Assembly: GCA_018067045.1 (NCBI GenBank)
Contig: JAGPVL010000022.1
Coordinates: 1-64,000 of the forward strand
Source: Gammaproteobacteria bacterium
Lineage (GTDB): Bacteria; Pseudomonadota; Gammaproteobacteria; Pseudomonadales; Alcanivoracaceae
Direction: 5' to 3'
Length of the DNA: 64,000 nt
Of the stretch, positions 1-9,188 are shown piece after piece. Under the pieces are notes generated by a model that made no database searches, was not told the origin of the DNA, and saw only the letters and a list, made by a program, of their open reading frames with translations. How positions within the stretch are numbered: the first letter of the stretch is position 1; each line of letters opens with the position of its first letter. The translations under genes and the position numbers were made by a program.

Positions 1-1212
1 AATGGCATCATCGACAACAATGCCGATGGCAAGCACCATCGCCAGTAGCGTTAGCAAGTTAATGGTAAAGCCCATCAGCATCATTAAGAACAGCGCGCCA
101 ATCATCGACAGCGGCACTGCAATAGCGGGAATCAGTACGGACCGGAATGACCCTAGGAACGCGTAGATGACGAAAATAACAATGATGACCGCTTCGATTA
201 AGGTTTTAATAACTTCTGAAATCGAATCAGAAATATAGCCGGTGCTGTCATAAGGAATATCACCGCGCATGCCCTCAGGTAGCTGCGGAAAAATATCCGC
301 TTCAAGCACTTTTCTTGCTTCGCGAATCACGTCGAGGGCGTTGGCATCTGGCGCCACAGAGATGCCCATAAAGGTGGCCATTTTTCCGTTGAAGGTCACC
401 GATGTCGCGTAGGATTCTGAGCCGAGTTCGACTTCTGCGATATCTTCAAGGCGTACCAAGGCATTGCCTTGCGCGCGCACGACTAATCGTTTGAAATCTT
501 GAAGATTGTTTAGATCAGTTCCGGCTTTTAAGTCGATCGCCACCATGCTGCCCTTGGTGCCGCCGACGGCGGACAGTACGTTGTTATCTTGAATGGCCCG
601 AAATACATCGGAAGGCGTAATGCCTAACGCAGACATGCGTGCGGGTTGTAACCATGCGCGCATGGCGAACGTACGGTCGCCGAGAATTTGCGCGCGCTGA
701 ACACCGGGAATAGTGGTTAGCTTCGGTTGCACTACGCGCACTAGGTAGTCGGTGATCTGATTGTTATCGAGTATTTCCGACGAGAACGACAGATACATGG
801 CAGCCGTTGTGTCGCCGGTCTGTAATTCAACGGTTGGATCTTCGGACTCTTGCGGTAACTGGCTGCGCATCTTGTTGACCTTAGCAACAATTTGCGTGAG
901 CGCTTCGTTTGGATCGTAATCTAAACGAATGTAGGCCTGAATGGACGACACGCCGCTGGCCGACGTCGAGACCATATAATCAATGCCATCGGCACTGGCG
1001 ATTTCTTGTTCCAGAGGCGTGGTAATAAAGCCCTGAATCAAATCGGCGTCAGCGCCAACATAGATGGTGGTCACGGAGATAACGGCGTTCTGTAGTTCCG
1101 GGTACTGACGCACATTGAGTTCAGTGGCGGCGCGCAGACCAAGCAATAATATGAACAGGCTAACAACCGTAGCCAGTACCGGTTTATTAATAAAAACGTC
1201 AGTAAATTTCAT
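1..1212 (-). CDS. RND efflux pump inner-membrane permease (N-terminal part, cut by window edge)
   Basis: This is the proton-driven inner-membrane pump subunit of a tripartite efflux system. Only the first 404 codons are present; the frame is open to base 1. The protein starts MKFTDVFINKPVLATVV, the usual N-terminal helix of HAE1-type RND permeases. A long periplasmic porter region follows (QSEDPTVELQTGD, GVQRAQILGDRTFAMRAWL), then hydrophobic helices. The fragment ends at LLTLLAMVLAIGIVVDDAI, which is the family's helix-4 motif with the paired aspartates of the proton relay. It lies 8 bases after the adaptor gene on the same strand, so the two form one operon. By family knowledge it should be about 1030 residues. 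The substrate cannot be read from the sequence. Confidence 0.93.
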   Translation of the reverse strand, partial: MKFTDVFINKPVLATVVSLFILLLGLRAATELNVRQYPELQNAVISVTTIYVGADADLIQGFITTPLEQEIASADGIDYMVSTSASGVSSIQAYIRLDYDPNEALTQIVAKVNKMRSQLPQESEDPTVELQTGDTTAAMYLSFSSEILDNNQITDYLVRVVQPKLTTIPGVQRAQILGDRTFAMRAWLQPARMSALGITPSDVFRAIQDNNVLSAVGGTKGSMVAIDLKAGTDLNNLQDFKRLVVRAQGNALVRLEDIAEVELGSESYATSVTFNGKMATFMGISVAPDANALDVIREARKVLEADIFPQLPEGMRGDIPYDSTGYISDSISEVIKTLIEAVIIVIFVIYAFLGSFRSVLIPAIAVPLSMIGALFLMMLMGFTINLLTLLAMVLAIGIVVDDAI

Positions 1213-1220
1213 CGGTTGCC

Positions 1221-2354
1221 TCAGCTATTGGCCGGGTTGGGCGTGGCATCGTCTGCCGGCATCACATCATTCTCTTCAAAAACCGGCGCGTCGTTACGCA
1301 GCTTTAATAGGCCAGAAGAAGCCACTTTTTCGCCGGGCTTGAGACCGTCGACAATCGCAATTAGGTCGCCACGAATGGGCCCCAATTTAACGAAGCGCTT
1401 TTTCACGGCGAGTTTTGGATTGCCGTCTTCGTCTTTCTCGCCGGTGTCGTTAATGACGTAAACCGCGTTGCCGTAGGGGGCGTAAGCAATTGCGGTGCGT
1501 GGTAGCACAACGACGGCGTTTTCTTGGCTTAGCGCAATGCGAACATCGGCAAACATGCCTGGGCGCAAATGCTGGTCATCGTTGTTGAGCTGCGCCTGAA
1601 TGTTGAAGTTACGTGTTGCGGCTTCGACGCCAGGCTCAACCGCAGTGATCTTTCCGTTAAAGGTTTGATCAGGAAAAGCGGCCAAGGCAACTTGAACATC
1701 CAGTCCGGTGGCGATTGATGAGAGCAGTTGTTCCGGCAAAGAAAAGTTCACATAGATAGGGTTTAGCTGTTGCAGTGTGACCACGGCGTCGCCCGGGTTC
1801 AGGTACTGGCCTAGATCAACCTGACGAATGCCGAGCTGGCCATCGAAAGGTGCGCGCAATGTTTTCTGCGATACTTTTTCGCGCTGGGCATCAGCGTTGG
1901 CAGTTGCCTGATCGCGCTCGCTACGCTTGCGATCCAGCTCAGACTGAGAAACAGAGCCTTGCTTGTGCAGGCTTAAAAACCGCTCGTACTCTAGTTCGCC
2001 GAGTTTTGCCGCGGCACGAAGTGCGTTCAATTGCGCGGTATCTGTGCCGCTGTCGAGGGTGACGAGTACATCGCCCTGCTTGACCTGATCGCCACTTTTA
2101 AAATGAATCTTTTGCACTGCTCCCGCGATCTGTGTGGTGACGGCGACGCCATTGACGGCGCGCACGGTGCCAACCGCTTCCAAGGAGGTCGCCCAGCTGT
2201 CTTCTTTGGCAATCGCTGTGGTTACCGCTGAGGCGGGAATGGGCGAGCTATTAATCGCGTCGTTCATGCCTTTCGTGAACAGCGCTTTAATGCCAAAAAT
2301 ACTGCCAAAAACGAGGGCACATAAAAACAGCATAATGATCATGCGTTTACTCAT
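1221..2354 (-). CDS. RND efflux periplasmic adaptor subunit (membrane fusion protein)
   Basis: The 377-residue adaptor links the RND permease to an outer-membrane channel. I chose the ATG at 2354 (MSKRMIIMLFLC) over an upstream in-frame start because an AGGAGA ribosome site sits 7 bases before it. One N-terminal membrane anchor covers about residues 4-24. A biotinyl/lipoyl-like half follows (VTTQIAGAVQKIHFKSGDQVKQGD), then a helical hairpin with LHKQGSVSQSELDRKRSERDQA, the second lipoyl half (LRAPFDGQLGIRQVDLGQYL) and a beta-barrel region with LRPGMFADVRIAL. It resembles MexH/VexG-type adaptors. It lies between tetR and the permease, all minus strand. Substrate unknown. Confidence 0.93.
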   Translation of the reverse strand: MSKRMIIMLFLCALVFGSIFGIKALFTKGMNDAINSSPIPASAVTTAIAKEDSWATSLEAVGTVRAVNGVAVTTQIAGAVQKIHFKSGDQVKQGDVLVTLDSGTDTAQLNALRAAAKLGELEYERFLSLHKQGSVSQSELDRKRSERDQATANADAQREKVSQKTLRAPFDGQLGIRQVDLGQYLNPGDAVVTLQQLNPIYVNFSLPEQLLSSIATGLDVQVALAAFPDQTFNGKITAVEPGVEAATRNFNIQAQLNNDDQHLRPGMFADVRIALSQENAVVVLPRTAIAYAPYGNAVYVINDTGEKDEDGNPKLAVKKRFVKLGPIRGDLIAIVDGLKPGEKVASSGLLKLRNDAPVFEENDVMPADDATPNPANS

Positions 2355-2385
2355 GGGACTTTCTCCTGCGTGCGCTGGCGGGGGC

Positions 2386-3123
2386 TCAGCGCTGTTCTTG
2401 TTCCGTGCACATATCGCCAAACAGCGCACTGCACACGTGATTAATTTTGTCGGTGAGCTGCTGCTCATCGAATGGGTTGATGTGTGGTTGCCAGTTCATC
2501 CCGTTCAGTAGCATCTGCACGTGGCTGAGCATGATGCGATACGGGTCTTTTAAATCGTATAAGTCGAGCACGCCTTCAGCATGAACGAGGTTGTGCATGC
2601 CGAGTGTCATGGTCCACTGACCGATAGACATCTCCATCGGTGCGCGCCCATGGGTATCGACGTCGCCAGCGGCAATGGCGTCATTGACGATGCCCTCGAC
2701 GATAAGCCCCATAGGCTTACATACCTCAAGAGTGTGACGGCGACGTTGCGGCGAGGCGGCTTGCCAGATGACTTCAGTGAAGACGAATTGCGCCAGGCGA
2801 AAGTGTTCGGGATAACGGTGAGCGAAGAGCATGTCGGCGACAGCGATGGCAAACATGCGCTCCCGCGATGATGCCTGCCAATCGGCAACACGTTGGAAAA
2901 AGTCTACGCGAGTAGCGGCCATTTCGGCGCAGATCGCCACTAATAGGTCCTCTTTCGACGAAAAATGCTGATATAGAGTGCCCGTGGCGTAATCACAGCT
3001 GCGCGCGACCTTGGCCATTTGCAGTGACAACAGGCCATCTTGGCAAATTTGTTCGTGGGCAGCCGCCAAGAAGCGCTGTTCCCGTTCGGCAAATTCCCGT
3101 TGTTTGCGTTCGCGCGTGCTCAT
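2386..3123 (-). CDS. TetR/AcrR family transcriptional regulator of the efflux operon
   Basis: A 245-residue TetR-type repressor. The N-terminal helix-turn-helix is clear at about residues 17-63, with SLQMAKVARSCDYATGTLYQHFSSKEDLLVAI, where the TLYQHFSSK recognition-helix pattern is diagnostic. The rest is an all-helical ligand-binding domain. The gene is 31 bases upstream of the adaptor on the same strand, so it is probably co-transcribed with the pump and represses its own operon. A perfect 12-bp palindrome about 160 bases upstream is a candidate operator. The inducer is unknown. Confidence 0.9.
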   Translation of the reverse strand: MSTRERKQREFAEREQRFLAAAHEQICQDGLLSLQMAKVARSCDYATGTLYQHFSSKEDLLVAICAEMAATRVDFFQRVADWQASSRERMFAIAVADMLFAHRYPEHFRLAQFVFTEVIWQAASPQRRRHTLEVCKPMGLIVEGIVNDAIAAGDVDTHGRAPMEMSIGQWTMTLGMHNLVHAEGVLDLYDLKDPYRIMLSHVQMLLNGMNWQPHINPFDEQQLTDKINHVCSALFGDMCTEQEQR

Positions 3124-3491
3124 TGTTTCTTCCGTTTAGATGCCAGTTTCTGCGCCGATAAAGGGGCACTGGAGAGTAAATTTATCGGTCAGCCGAGAAT
3201 ATTGAACCGGATTCAAAAAATGAGCAAGCATCTAAAATGTAAAACATGAAGGGCTGTTTGTGTGTGGCAAGGCATATTTGATACTGATCAGTACCTTTTT
3301 GCGTGAGGATTGGCCGATAAAAACAACGGTTTAAAGGGTTTTTCAGGTTTGTGAGTGTTCACATTTTCGGTCTTGCCTAGTGCCTAAATCATTTGAGAAC
3401 TTTTTGTGTTCGGAGGAAATAATCTAGGCCCGCTTAGGTGAGGATTCGCTGAGAGCCGGCATCTTGTTGCTTGCCAAGCGGCCAGTGCGAT
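3124..3491. other. Intergenic region between tetR and hemW
   Basis: This stretch of 368 bases lies upstream of tetR and downstream of hemW. It holds the promoter region of the tetR-RND operon and the palindrome at 3282-3293. I see no credible small gene and no strong terminator. Confidence 0.6.
3282..3293. promoter_or_regulatory. Candidate TetR operator palindrome
   Basis: TACTGATCAGTA is a perfect 12-bp palindrome in the only long non-coding stretch upstream of the TetR-RND operon. TetR proteins bind short palindromes near their own promoters, so this is a reasonable operator. The assignment rests on position and symmetry alone. Confidence 0.45.
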
Positions 3492-4661
3492 TTATTGCGG
3501 TATACGCGCCGCCGCCGCGCTTTCGATTTTGGCCAGCACGGTATTGAGATGTTGCAGGCCCAGCGCGGAGCATTGGATATGAGCGTTACGCATCGACAGC
3601 AAGTGATCAGTACCCATTCGTCTCAATAGATCTTCCGCAACACACAGTGGTTGCCCTGTGCGGGCGGAGAATAGTTCGGTGGGCGCGCCTTCCACTAAGC
3701 GCAGTGTGTTGAGGAAGTATTCGAGGGTGAGCTCTTCTGGCGCGAGTTGCCTAGGTTGACGGCTACGACTGCCCTGCCCGTTCATGTATGCATCTGGCTG
3801 GCGGGTTTTCTGATAGCGCATAATGTGGTTGTGTTGCGGCTGCGTGATCTTGCCGTGCGCGCCTGCGCCAATGGCGAGGTAATCGCCAAACAGCCAGTAG
3901 TTCATATTGTGCCGTGCGTTTCGGCCGGCTTGGGCGAAAGCCGAAATCTCGTAGCGTTGAAAGCCATGTTGCGCCAGTAAGGCAAAGCCGGCTTCTTCGG
4001 TGTCTGCCATGGCGTCGCCGTCTGGTTGTTCTGGCGGCTGATGAAAGAAGGCTGTGTTCGGTTCAATGGTTAGCTCGTACCAGCTCAGGTGGGTGGGCTG
4101 GAGCGCGAGAGCTTGCTCGATATCTTCTAACGCCTGAGCGGTGCTTTGTTGCGGCAGTCCGTGCATGAGGTCGAGGTTGAAATTGTCGAAGCCGGCCTGG
4201 CGCGCCGATTCAGCGGCGACAATGGCTTCGTTGCTGGAGTGAATGCGGCCGAGTTTGTGCAAGTGCGCGGGATTAAAGCTTTGTACGCCGATGGACAGTC
4301 GATTGATGCCGGCGGCGCGATATTGCTCGAACCTGCCCTGCTCCACTGTGCCGGGATTGGCCTCAAGGGTAATTTCGATGTCGTCGGCAAAATCGATGGT
4401 GCTGCGTAGCGCTGCAATTAATTGGTGATAAAAATCGCCGGACATTAGGCTCGGTGTGCCACCGCCAAAGAAAATGGATTGCAGTGCTCTTCCCTGTACA
4501 TGTGCTAGTTCGGTTTGCCAATCTTCCAATAGCGCCTTGAGGTACGCCTGCTCCGGAATATCGCTGCGTTCGTGGGAATTGAAATCGCAGTACGGGCATT
4601 TGCGTACACACCAAGGCAGGTGCACGTACAGAGAAAGTGGCGGCAGGACAAATAATGACAT
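3492..4661 (-). CDS. hemW: Radical SAM haem chaperone HemW (formerly oxygen-independent coproporphyrinogen oxidase-like)
   Basis: A 389-residue radical SAM protein. The [4Fe-4S] cluster motif CxxxCxxC is at C18, C22 and C25 (CVRKCPYCDF). FFGGGTPSL, the SAM-binding GGGTPS segment of the HemN/HemW family, follows at about residue 65. The length and the short N-terminus before the motif fit HemW, which transfers haem to respiratory enzymes, rather than HemN, which is longer and oxidises coproporphyrinogen. It follows rdgB on the same strand with the HPP gene in between. The ATG at 4661 has only a weak ribosome site, but YVHLPWC at the N-terminus aligns well with the family. Confidence 0.93.
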   Translation of the reverse strand: MSLFVLPPLSLYVHLPWCVRKCPYCDFNSHERSDIPEQAYLKALLEDWQTELAHVQGRALQSIFFGGGTPSLMSGDFYHQLIAALRSTIDFADDIEITLEANPGTVEQGRFEQYRAAGINRLSIGVQSFNPAHLHKLGRIHSSNEAIVAAESARQAGFDNFNLDLMHGLPQQSTAQALEDIEQALALQPTHLSWYELTIEPNTAFFHQPPEQPDGDAMADTEEAGFALLAQHGFQRYEISAFAQAGRNARHNMNYWLFGDYLAIGAGAHGKITQPQHNHIMRYQKTRQPDAYMNGQGSRSRQPRQLAPEELTLEYFLNTLRLVEGAPTELFSARTGQPLCVAEDLLRRMGTDHLLSMRNAHIQCSALGLQHLNTVLAKIESAAAARIPQ

Positions 4662-4706
4662 GCGCTATTCTACGATGGCTTGGTGAGTGTTAGCGATGTT
4701 AAGCGG

Positions 4707-5360
4707 CTAACGATTTTCGCTGCTGGAGACGGTGTCGTCTGGCGGCGTGTTGTGGCCGTGTCGCTCTGGGTGTGTTTGTCGCCATAGCGGATAGGCAATG
4801 CCGGCCAAGCGGTTGATTGCCAATGCTTGCAGGGCCAGTAATGCGACGGCGCCAATTAAAATCGGAATTTGGCTGAGTTGTGGCATTAAGCCAAGCGATA
4901 CGATTAAGGCGGTTGCGCCGGCCGGCGGGTGTGCGACGCGACATAAGATCATCAGTGCGCTGGCTAGGCCAAGAGATAATCCGGCGGCGGCGACTCGGGG
5001 CCAATCTACGCCGGTAATAAAGGCGGCCGGTGCGTCGAGCAAATTAAACAACCATAGCGCGGCCCAGCCACACAGGGCGCCGATAAGGTGCCCGCAAATG
5101 GCATTTCGTGGCGATGACGCTTCGGCTAAGGGTAGATGAAACAGCAAAAAGGCGGTGGCGCCGAGCGACGGAAAGATGAAAGCCTGCTGTGTAATGAGGG
5201 CAACAATGGCGATCAGGGCAATGCTCAAGCCGCCGTTAATAAAGTTAAACAGCGCCAAGACCAATCGCGGGTTAAAACGTTGGCTCATGGTTTCGAGGTG
5301 TAGCTGCCGCAGTAAACCGCTGACCAGCTGCAGTCGTAGGCGCTCGTTTTGTTCGCTCAT
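4707..5360 (-). CDS. HPP family integral membrane protein
   Basis: A membrane protein of 217 residues starting from the ATG at 5360 (MSEQNERLRL); a TTG five codons upstream is a less likely start. After about 45 soluble residues come several hydrophobic segments (LALFNFINGGLSIALIAIVALI; AFIFPSLGATAFLLFHLPLA; HLIGALCGWAALWLF). The signature HPPAGATALI is at about residue 162. HPP proteins are predicted transporters; some plant and cyanobacterial members carry nitrite. No substrate can be assigned here. It sits between rdgB and hemW on the same strand, with a gap of about 210 bases to rdgB, so it may have its own promoter. Confidence 0.8.
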   Translation of the reverse strand: MSEQNERLRLQLVSGLLRQLHLETMSQRFNPRLVLALFNFINGGLSIALIAIVALITQQAFIFPSLGATAFLLFHLPLAEASSPRNAICGHLIGALCGWAALWLFNLLDAPAAFITGVDWPRVAAAGLSLGLASALMILCRVAHPPAGATALIVSLGLMPQLSQIPILIGAVALLALQALAINRLAGIAYPLWRQTHPERHGHNTPPDDTVSSSENR

Positions 5361-5571
5361 AAGAGAAGGCACCAATTTGGGGCGTTACCAGAGAGGCGCG
5401 CATACTAGGTGCTTGAAGGTTTGTGCGCAATGTTGGTGCAGTTTTACGGCTGTGCTGCTGGGGCATTGATGTGTTGTGCTGAAAATAACAGGCGGAGAAG
5501 GTGCTGCGTTGGGGCGAGCCTGGTCAGAGCCTTAATGCTTGTTTGATGAGCGTAGGTGGTTCTGCGAGGCG

Positions 5572-6186
5572 CTAAAGCGGGCGAGCGTTAATAAGTTGTG
5601 TAACGAGCTGCGCCATGGCGTTGCCGCGATGGCTGAGCGCTTGTTTTTCTGCCGGAGAAAGTTGTGCAGCGGTTTTGCCCAGTGTCGGCACTAGGAAATG
5701 AGGGTCGTAGCCAAAGCCGCTTTCACCGCGTGGGGTGAGTTCAATGGTGCCTTCCCAGCTGCCTTGGGCGATGAGCGGCGTTGGGTCTTCCGAGTGACGC
5801 ATTAATACAATGACAGCTTGGTAGCGGGCGGTACGTTGAGCTGTTGGTACGTGACGAAGTTTTTCGACTAAAAGGGCGTTATTTTTTTCATCGGTTGCGC
5901 CGTCGCCATTCATATCAGCGCTAAAGCGTGCGGAATAAATACCTGGTGCGCCATTGAGTGCATCCACTTCAATGCCTGAGTCGTCGGCAATTGCGGGAAG
6001 GCCGGTATGGGCGGCGGCATTGCGCGCTTTCAATATGGCATTTTCGATAAAAGTGAGTCCGGTTTCTTCTGCTTCCGGCACATCAAATTCACTCTGTGGA
6101 ATTACTTCTATATTGAAACTTTTGAGGATGGATTGAAGCTCAGCAATTTTCTTTTTATTGCCAGAGGCGAGTACGATTTTTTTCAT
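5572..6186 (-). CDS. rdgB: XTP/dITP diphosphatase (non-canonical purine NTP pyrophosphatase)
   Basis: A 204-residue Ham1/RdgB enzyme. It hydrolyses dITP, XTP and ITP to monophosphates and keeps deaminated purines out of DNA and RNA. The N-terminal motif SGNKKKIAEL, the catalytic segment LPAIADDSGIEVDALNGAPGIYSARFS and the C-terminal SGFGYDPHFLVP and LSHRGNAM are all present, so it should be active. Its ATG overlaps the metW stop (ATGA, 6183-6186), which indicates translational coupling in the metX-metW-rdgB operon. Confidence 0.96.
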   Translation of the reverse strand: MKKIVLASGNKKKIAELQSILKSFNIEVIPQSEFDVPEAEETGLTFIENAILKARNAAAHTGLPAIADDSGIEVDALNGAPGIYSARFSADMNGDGATDEKNNALLVEKLRHVPTAQRTARYQAVIVLMRHSEDPTPLIAQGSWEGTIELTPRGESGFGYDPHFLVPTLGKTAAQLSPAEKQALSHRGNAMAQLVTQLINARPL

Positions 6187-6776
6187 CGGGTCACTCGGTA
6201 CAGCGCAATTTCACCAAATAGATTGGGAAGTAACTTGGTTAGCCAGCCATTTTGGTGGTCACGATCAACGACCGTTCTCTGTAAAATCTGAAAGCCGCTT
6301 TTTCGACAGTGCGTTTCGAAATCACTGACAGTACAGAGGTGAATGTTCGGCGTATCAAACCATTGATGGGGCAGGGTGCGCGAAACGGGCATCTTGCCTT
6401 TTAAGAATAAATAACCGCGGACGCGCCAGTGACCGAAATTAGGAAACGTAATAATCGCTTCTTTGCCGACGCGCAGCATTTCAGAGAGTACTAAATCGGG
6501 GCGATGTACCGCCTGCAGTGCTTGTGTCATAACGACATAATCAAAGCGCTTGTCTTGAATGTCGCCAAGGCCTTCATCGATATCTTGTTCGATGACGTTG
6601 ACGCCGCGCACAAAACATTCGGCCAAATTATCCTGAGCGATTTCTAGGCCATAACCTTGGCAGTTTTTGCTGTCACGCAGGTTTTCCAATAATGAGCCGC
6701 CGCCGCAGCCGAGGTCTAATACGCGGCTATTATCGGGAATCCAGTTGCGAATGATTTCGAGATCAGGACGTAGCAT
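6183..6776 (-). CDS. metW: Methionine biosynthesis protein MetW
   Basis: A 197-residue SAM-dependent methyltransferase-fold protein. The SAM-binding loop is [12 protein letters not shown] near residue 20; [12 protein letters not shown] and [15 protein letters not shown] are typical of MetW. In many proteobacteria MetW is paired with MetX and is needed for full homoserine acyltransferase activity. The gene overlaps the end of metX by 14 bases and the start of rdgB by 4, so the three are one operon. Confidence 0.95.
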   Translation of the reverse strand: MLRPDLEIIRNWIPDNSRVLDLGCGGGSLLENLRDSKNCQGYGLEIAQDNLAECFVRGVNVIEQDIDEGLGDIQDKRFDYVVMTQALQAVHRPDLVLSEMLRVGKEAIITFPNFGHWRVRGYLFLKGKMPVSRTLPHQWFDTPNIHLCTVSDFETHCRKSGFQILQRTVVDRDHQNGWLTKLLPNLFGEIALYRVTR

Positions 6777-7974
6777 TTTCGACCTCTACAGCAACGCGAT
6801 GCATATAAGCGCTAAATAACTTTAGATATTCTGGAATATCGACCAAAAAAGCATCGTGTCCTTTGTCGGTATCGATCTCGGCATAGCTCACGTCGCGGCC
6901 AACCGTTACCAGTTCATTGACAATTTCTTTGGAACGTTTCGGCGAGAAACGCCAATCGGTGGTGAATGAAATCACCAAAAAACGACAGGTCGTTTTGCTC
7001 AACGCGGCCTCGAGTGAGTTCTCGAATTCACGGGCAGGGTCAAAATAATCGAGCGCCTTGGTCATTAATAAATAGGTGTTGGCGTCAAAATTTTGCGAAA
7101 ACGTTTCGCCCTGATGGCGCAGGTATGATTCAACCTGAAACTCAACATCGAAGCCAAAGTGGAAGCGTCCGGCGCGCAGGTCGCGGCCAAACTTGGCGCG
7201 CATCGCGTCTTCGCTTAAATAGGTAATGTGACCAACCATGCGCGCCAGAATTAATCCTTGGCGAGGGTAGGTGTCGTGCAGGTAATAGCGCCCGCCGTAG
7301 AAGTTTGGGTCTGTCAGAATCGACTGGCGTGCGACTTCGTTAAAGGCAATATTTTGTGCCGACAGCTTTGGTGCCGAGGCAATAACGCCGGCATGGGCGA
7401 TGCGCTCTGGGTAATCAATGGCCCACTGCATAGCTTGCATGCCGCCAAGGCTGCCGCCAATGACGGCGGCCCATTTATGAATGCCGAGCCGGTCGGCCAA
7501 GCGTGCTTGGCTGTTGACCCAATCTTTCACGGTGACCATGGGGAAGTCTGGCCCCCAAGGTTGGCCGGACGCAGGGTTGATGGACGCAGGGCCAGTGGAG
7601 CCGTGACAGCCGCCGATATTATTCAGGGAGACGACAAAAAAGCGATTGGTGTCGATCGGTTTGCCTGGGCCAATGCAGTTGTCCCACCAGCCCGGACGCT
7701 TGTCGTCGGCACTGTGATAGCCAGCGGCGTGATGGTGGCCGGAGAGGGCGTGGCAAATCAAAATGGCGTTGCTGGCGTCGGCGTTCAGGGTGCCATAGGT
7801 TTCGTAAACAATATCGTAATTTGCTAGGGAGCGTCCGCACTCGAGTTCGAGAGGTTCGACAAAGTGCAGGGTGGCAGGTGCCACGATGCCGACTGAATCA
7901 GCGGGAAGGGTGCCGGCGGCGATATTGTTGGTAGAAATTGTGTCAGGCATGTCGGTAATGGTTGTACATCCCAT
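6763..7974 (-). CDS. metX: Homoserine O-acyltransferase MetX (probably O-succinyltransferase)
   Basis: A 403-residue alpha/beta-hydrolase-fold enzyme that acylates homoserine, the first committed step of methionine synthesis. The nucleophile elbow [13 protein letters not shown], the oxyanion region [13 protein letters not shown], an aspartate in FTTDWRFSP and the catalytic histidine in DKGHDAFL are visible. From family knowledge, gammaproteobacterial MetX proteins paired with MetW often use succinyl-CoA; the sequence alone does not settle acetyl versus succinyl. The start may be the ATG at 7974 or the one eight codons later (MPDTIST); neither has a good ribosome site. It is first in the metX-metW-rdgB operon. 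Confidence 0.94.
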   Translation of the reverse strand: MGCTTITDMPDTISTNNIAAGTLPADSVGIVAPATLHFVEPLELECGRSLANYDIVYETYGTLNADASNAILICHALSGHHHAAGYHSADDKRPGWWDNCIGPGKPIDTNRFFVVSLNNIGGCHGSTGPASINPASGQPWGPDFPMVTVKDWVNSQARLADRLGIHKWAAVIGGSLGGMQAMQWAIDYPERIAHAGVIASAPKLSAQNIAFNEVARQSILTDPNFYGGRYYLHDTYPRQGLILARMVGHITYLSEDAMRAKFGRDLRAGRFHFGFDVEFQVESYLRHQGETFSQNFDANTYLLMTKALDYFDPAREFENSLEAALSKTTCRFLVISFTTDWRFSPKRSKEIVNELVTVGRDVSYAEIDTDKGHDAFLVDIPEYLKLFSAYMHRVAVEVENATS

Positions 7975-8074
7975 ATAAGCGCAACACTGTGCGCAGGAAA
8001 ATTGGGGTGAAATCTCGTTTGATGTGGCGCAAGTCTAAAGGGCGGGGGGCATGTGGCGCAATCTATCGGGGGTG

Positions 8075-8368
8075 TTAGGTGTTCGTGCGTGAACTTAGCC
8101 AGTCAGGTTGTTTGTTTGGGTTCTGCACCCTGACGGTTTTGCGACGGCCGCCGGCGCCGCTGTCGATGTGCACGGCGCTTTTGTTGACACCAAACTGTTT
8201 GGCTAAAAAAGCGATCAGCTCGGCGTTGGCTTCGCCGTCTACGGGGGGTGCGTTGATGCGAATTTTGATCGCGCCGCCATGCTCTCCGATTACTTCCGTT
8301 TTACTGGCGCGGGGCTGCAAGTAGCAGTGCAGTAGCAGGTCTTCGCCGTCGTAGCGGAACAGGCTCAT
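8075..8368 (-). CDS. YggU/DUF167 family protein
   Basis: A 97-residue protein of the DUF167 family. Typical features are LHCYLQPRASKTEVIGEHGG and VDGEANAELIAFLAKQFGV, ending in a basic segment with VRVQNP. The function of the family is not established. It lies 15 bases after yggT on the same strand, the common gammaproteobacterial order yggS-proC-yggT-yggU. Confidence 0.88.
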   Translation of the reverse strand: MSLFRYDGEDLLLHCYLQPRASKTEVIGEHGGAIKIRINAPPVDGEANAELIAFLAKQFGVNKSAVHIDSGAGGRRKTVRVQNPNKQPDWLSSRTNT

Positions 8369-8383
8369 GGTTTGCAGCCGAAC

Positions 8384-8926
8384 TTACAGTCTAAACAACG
8401 CCTGCACAGCTTGAATGGCGATGATCACTAGAATAGGACTAAGGTCGAAACCGCCCATGGGTGGCAGCAGGCGCCGAGCAGGCGCCATGACCGGTTCGGT
8501 GATTTGCGTAACAAGACGAACCATGGGGTTGTATGGATCAGGAGCTATCCAGCTCAAGACGATCCTGAGGACGATGCTCCAGAACAGATAGTTCAGCATG
8601 AGGCGGGCAATTTCGTGCAGTGCCGCGGTCATCAGAATGAGAGGGTCGATGGCCATGGAGCCGGAGCCGACCAGCTGAATGGTAAGAATCTTAGCGATGA
8701 CCAGTGCAACAACCAGTACCAGCGCGGCCACATCGACCCCGCCATAACCGGGAATCAATTTACGCAGTGGCTTTAGTGGGGGATTGGTCGCTTTGACGAC
8801 AAATTGAGAAATAGGGTTGTAGAAGTCCGCGCGCACTAGCTGCAATAGGAAGCGCGTTAGCACGAGAAAGATGTACACATCAAAGGCGTAAAAAAGTAGG
8901 AATAAAAAGGCGCCTTTCGGATCCAT
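8384..8926 (-). CDS. YggT family integral membrane protein
   Basis: A 180-residue membrane protein with two YggT repeats. Each has a hydrophobic helix followed by a proline-rich loop (FYNPISQFVVKATNPPLKPLRKLIP and YNPMVRLVTQITEPVMAPARRLLP). An AGGAG ribosome site six bases before the ATG at 8926 fixes the start; a TTG one codon upstream is not needed. The family's role is unclear; links to osmotic stress and cell division have been proposed. It sits between proC and yggU. Confidence 0.9.
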   Translation of the reverse strand: MDPKGAFLFLLFYAFDVYIFLVLTRFLLQLVRADFYNPISQFVVKATNPPLKPLRKLIPGYGGVDVAALVLVVALVIAKILTIQLVGSGSMAIDPLILMTAALHEIARLMLNYLFWSIVLRIVLSWIAPDPYNPMVRLVTQITEPVMAPARRLLPPMGGFDLSPILVIIAIQAVQALFRL

Positions 8927-9188
8927 CAAACTCTCCTAAGTCGATTCATTGGGCGATGCGAACCTTTGCACGTTGTTGTGAGCGGCGCAACTGGGTTGGT
9001 GCTGTTTATGCGGTCTCTTGATGGGCAATAAATGGGGCTGCTAGTGCGAAAATCAAGTGTTGGCGTTTTTATCGCGGATATCGTTGGCAATAGCTTGGCT
9101 GATGGACGGGCACTGATTGCTAGCAAGCAAGCTCCCGCCATCGCATTAAACCGCGTTGACCTTGTCGGAGCCTGCTTGCAGACAATGC

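Noticed and set aside
7258-7827. Plus-strand frame of 189 codons opposite metX
   Set aside because: It is antisense to the catalytic core of MetX and lacks a start signal.
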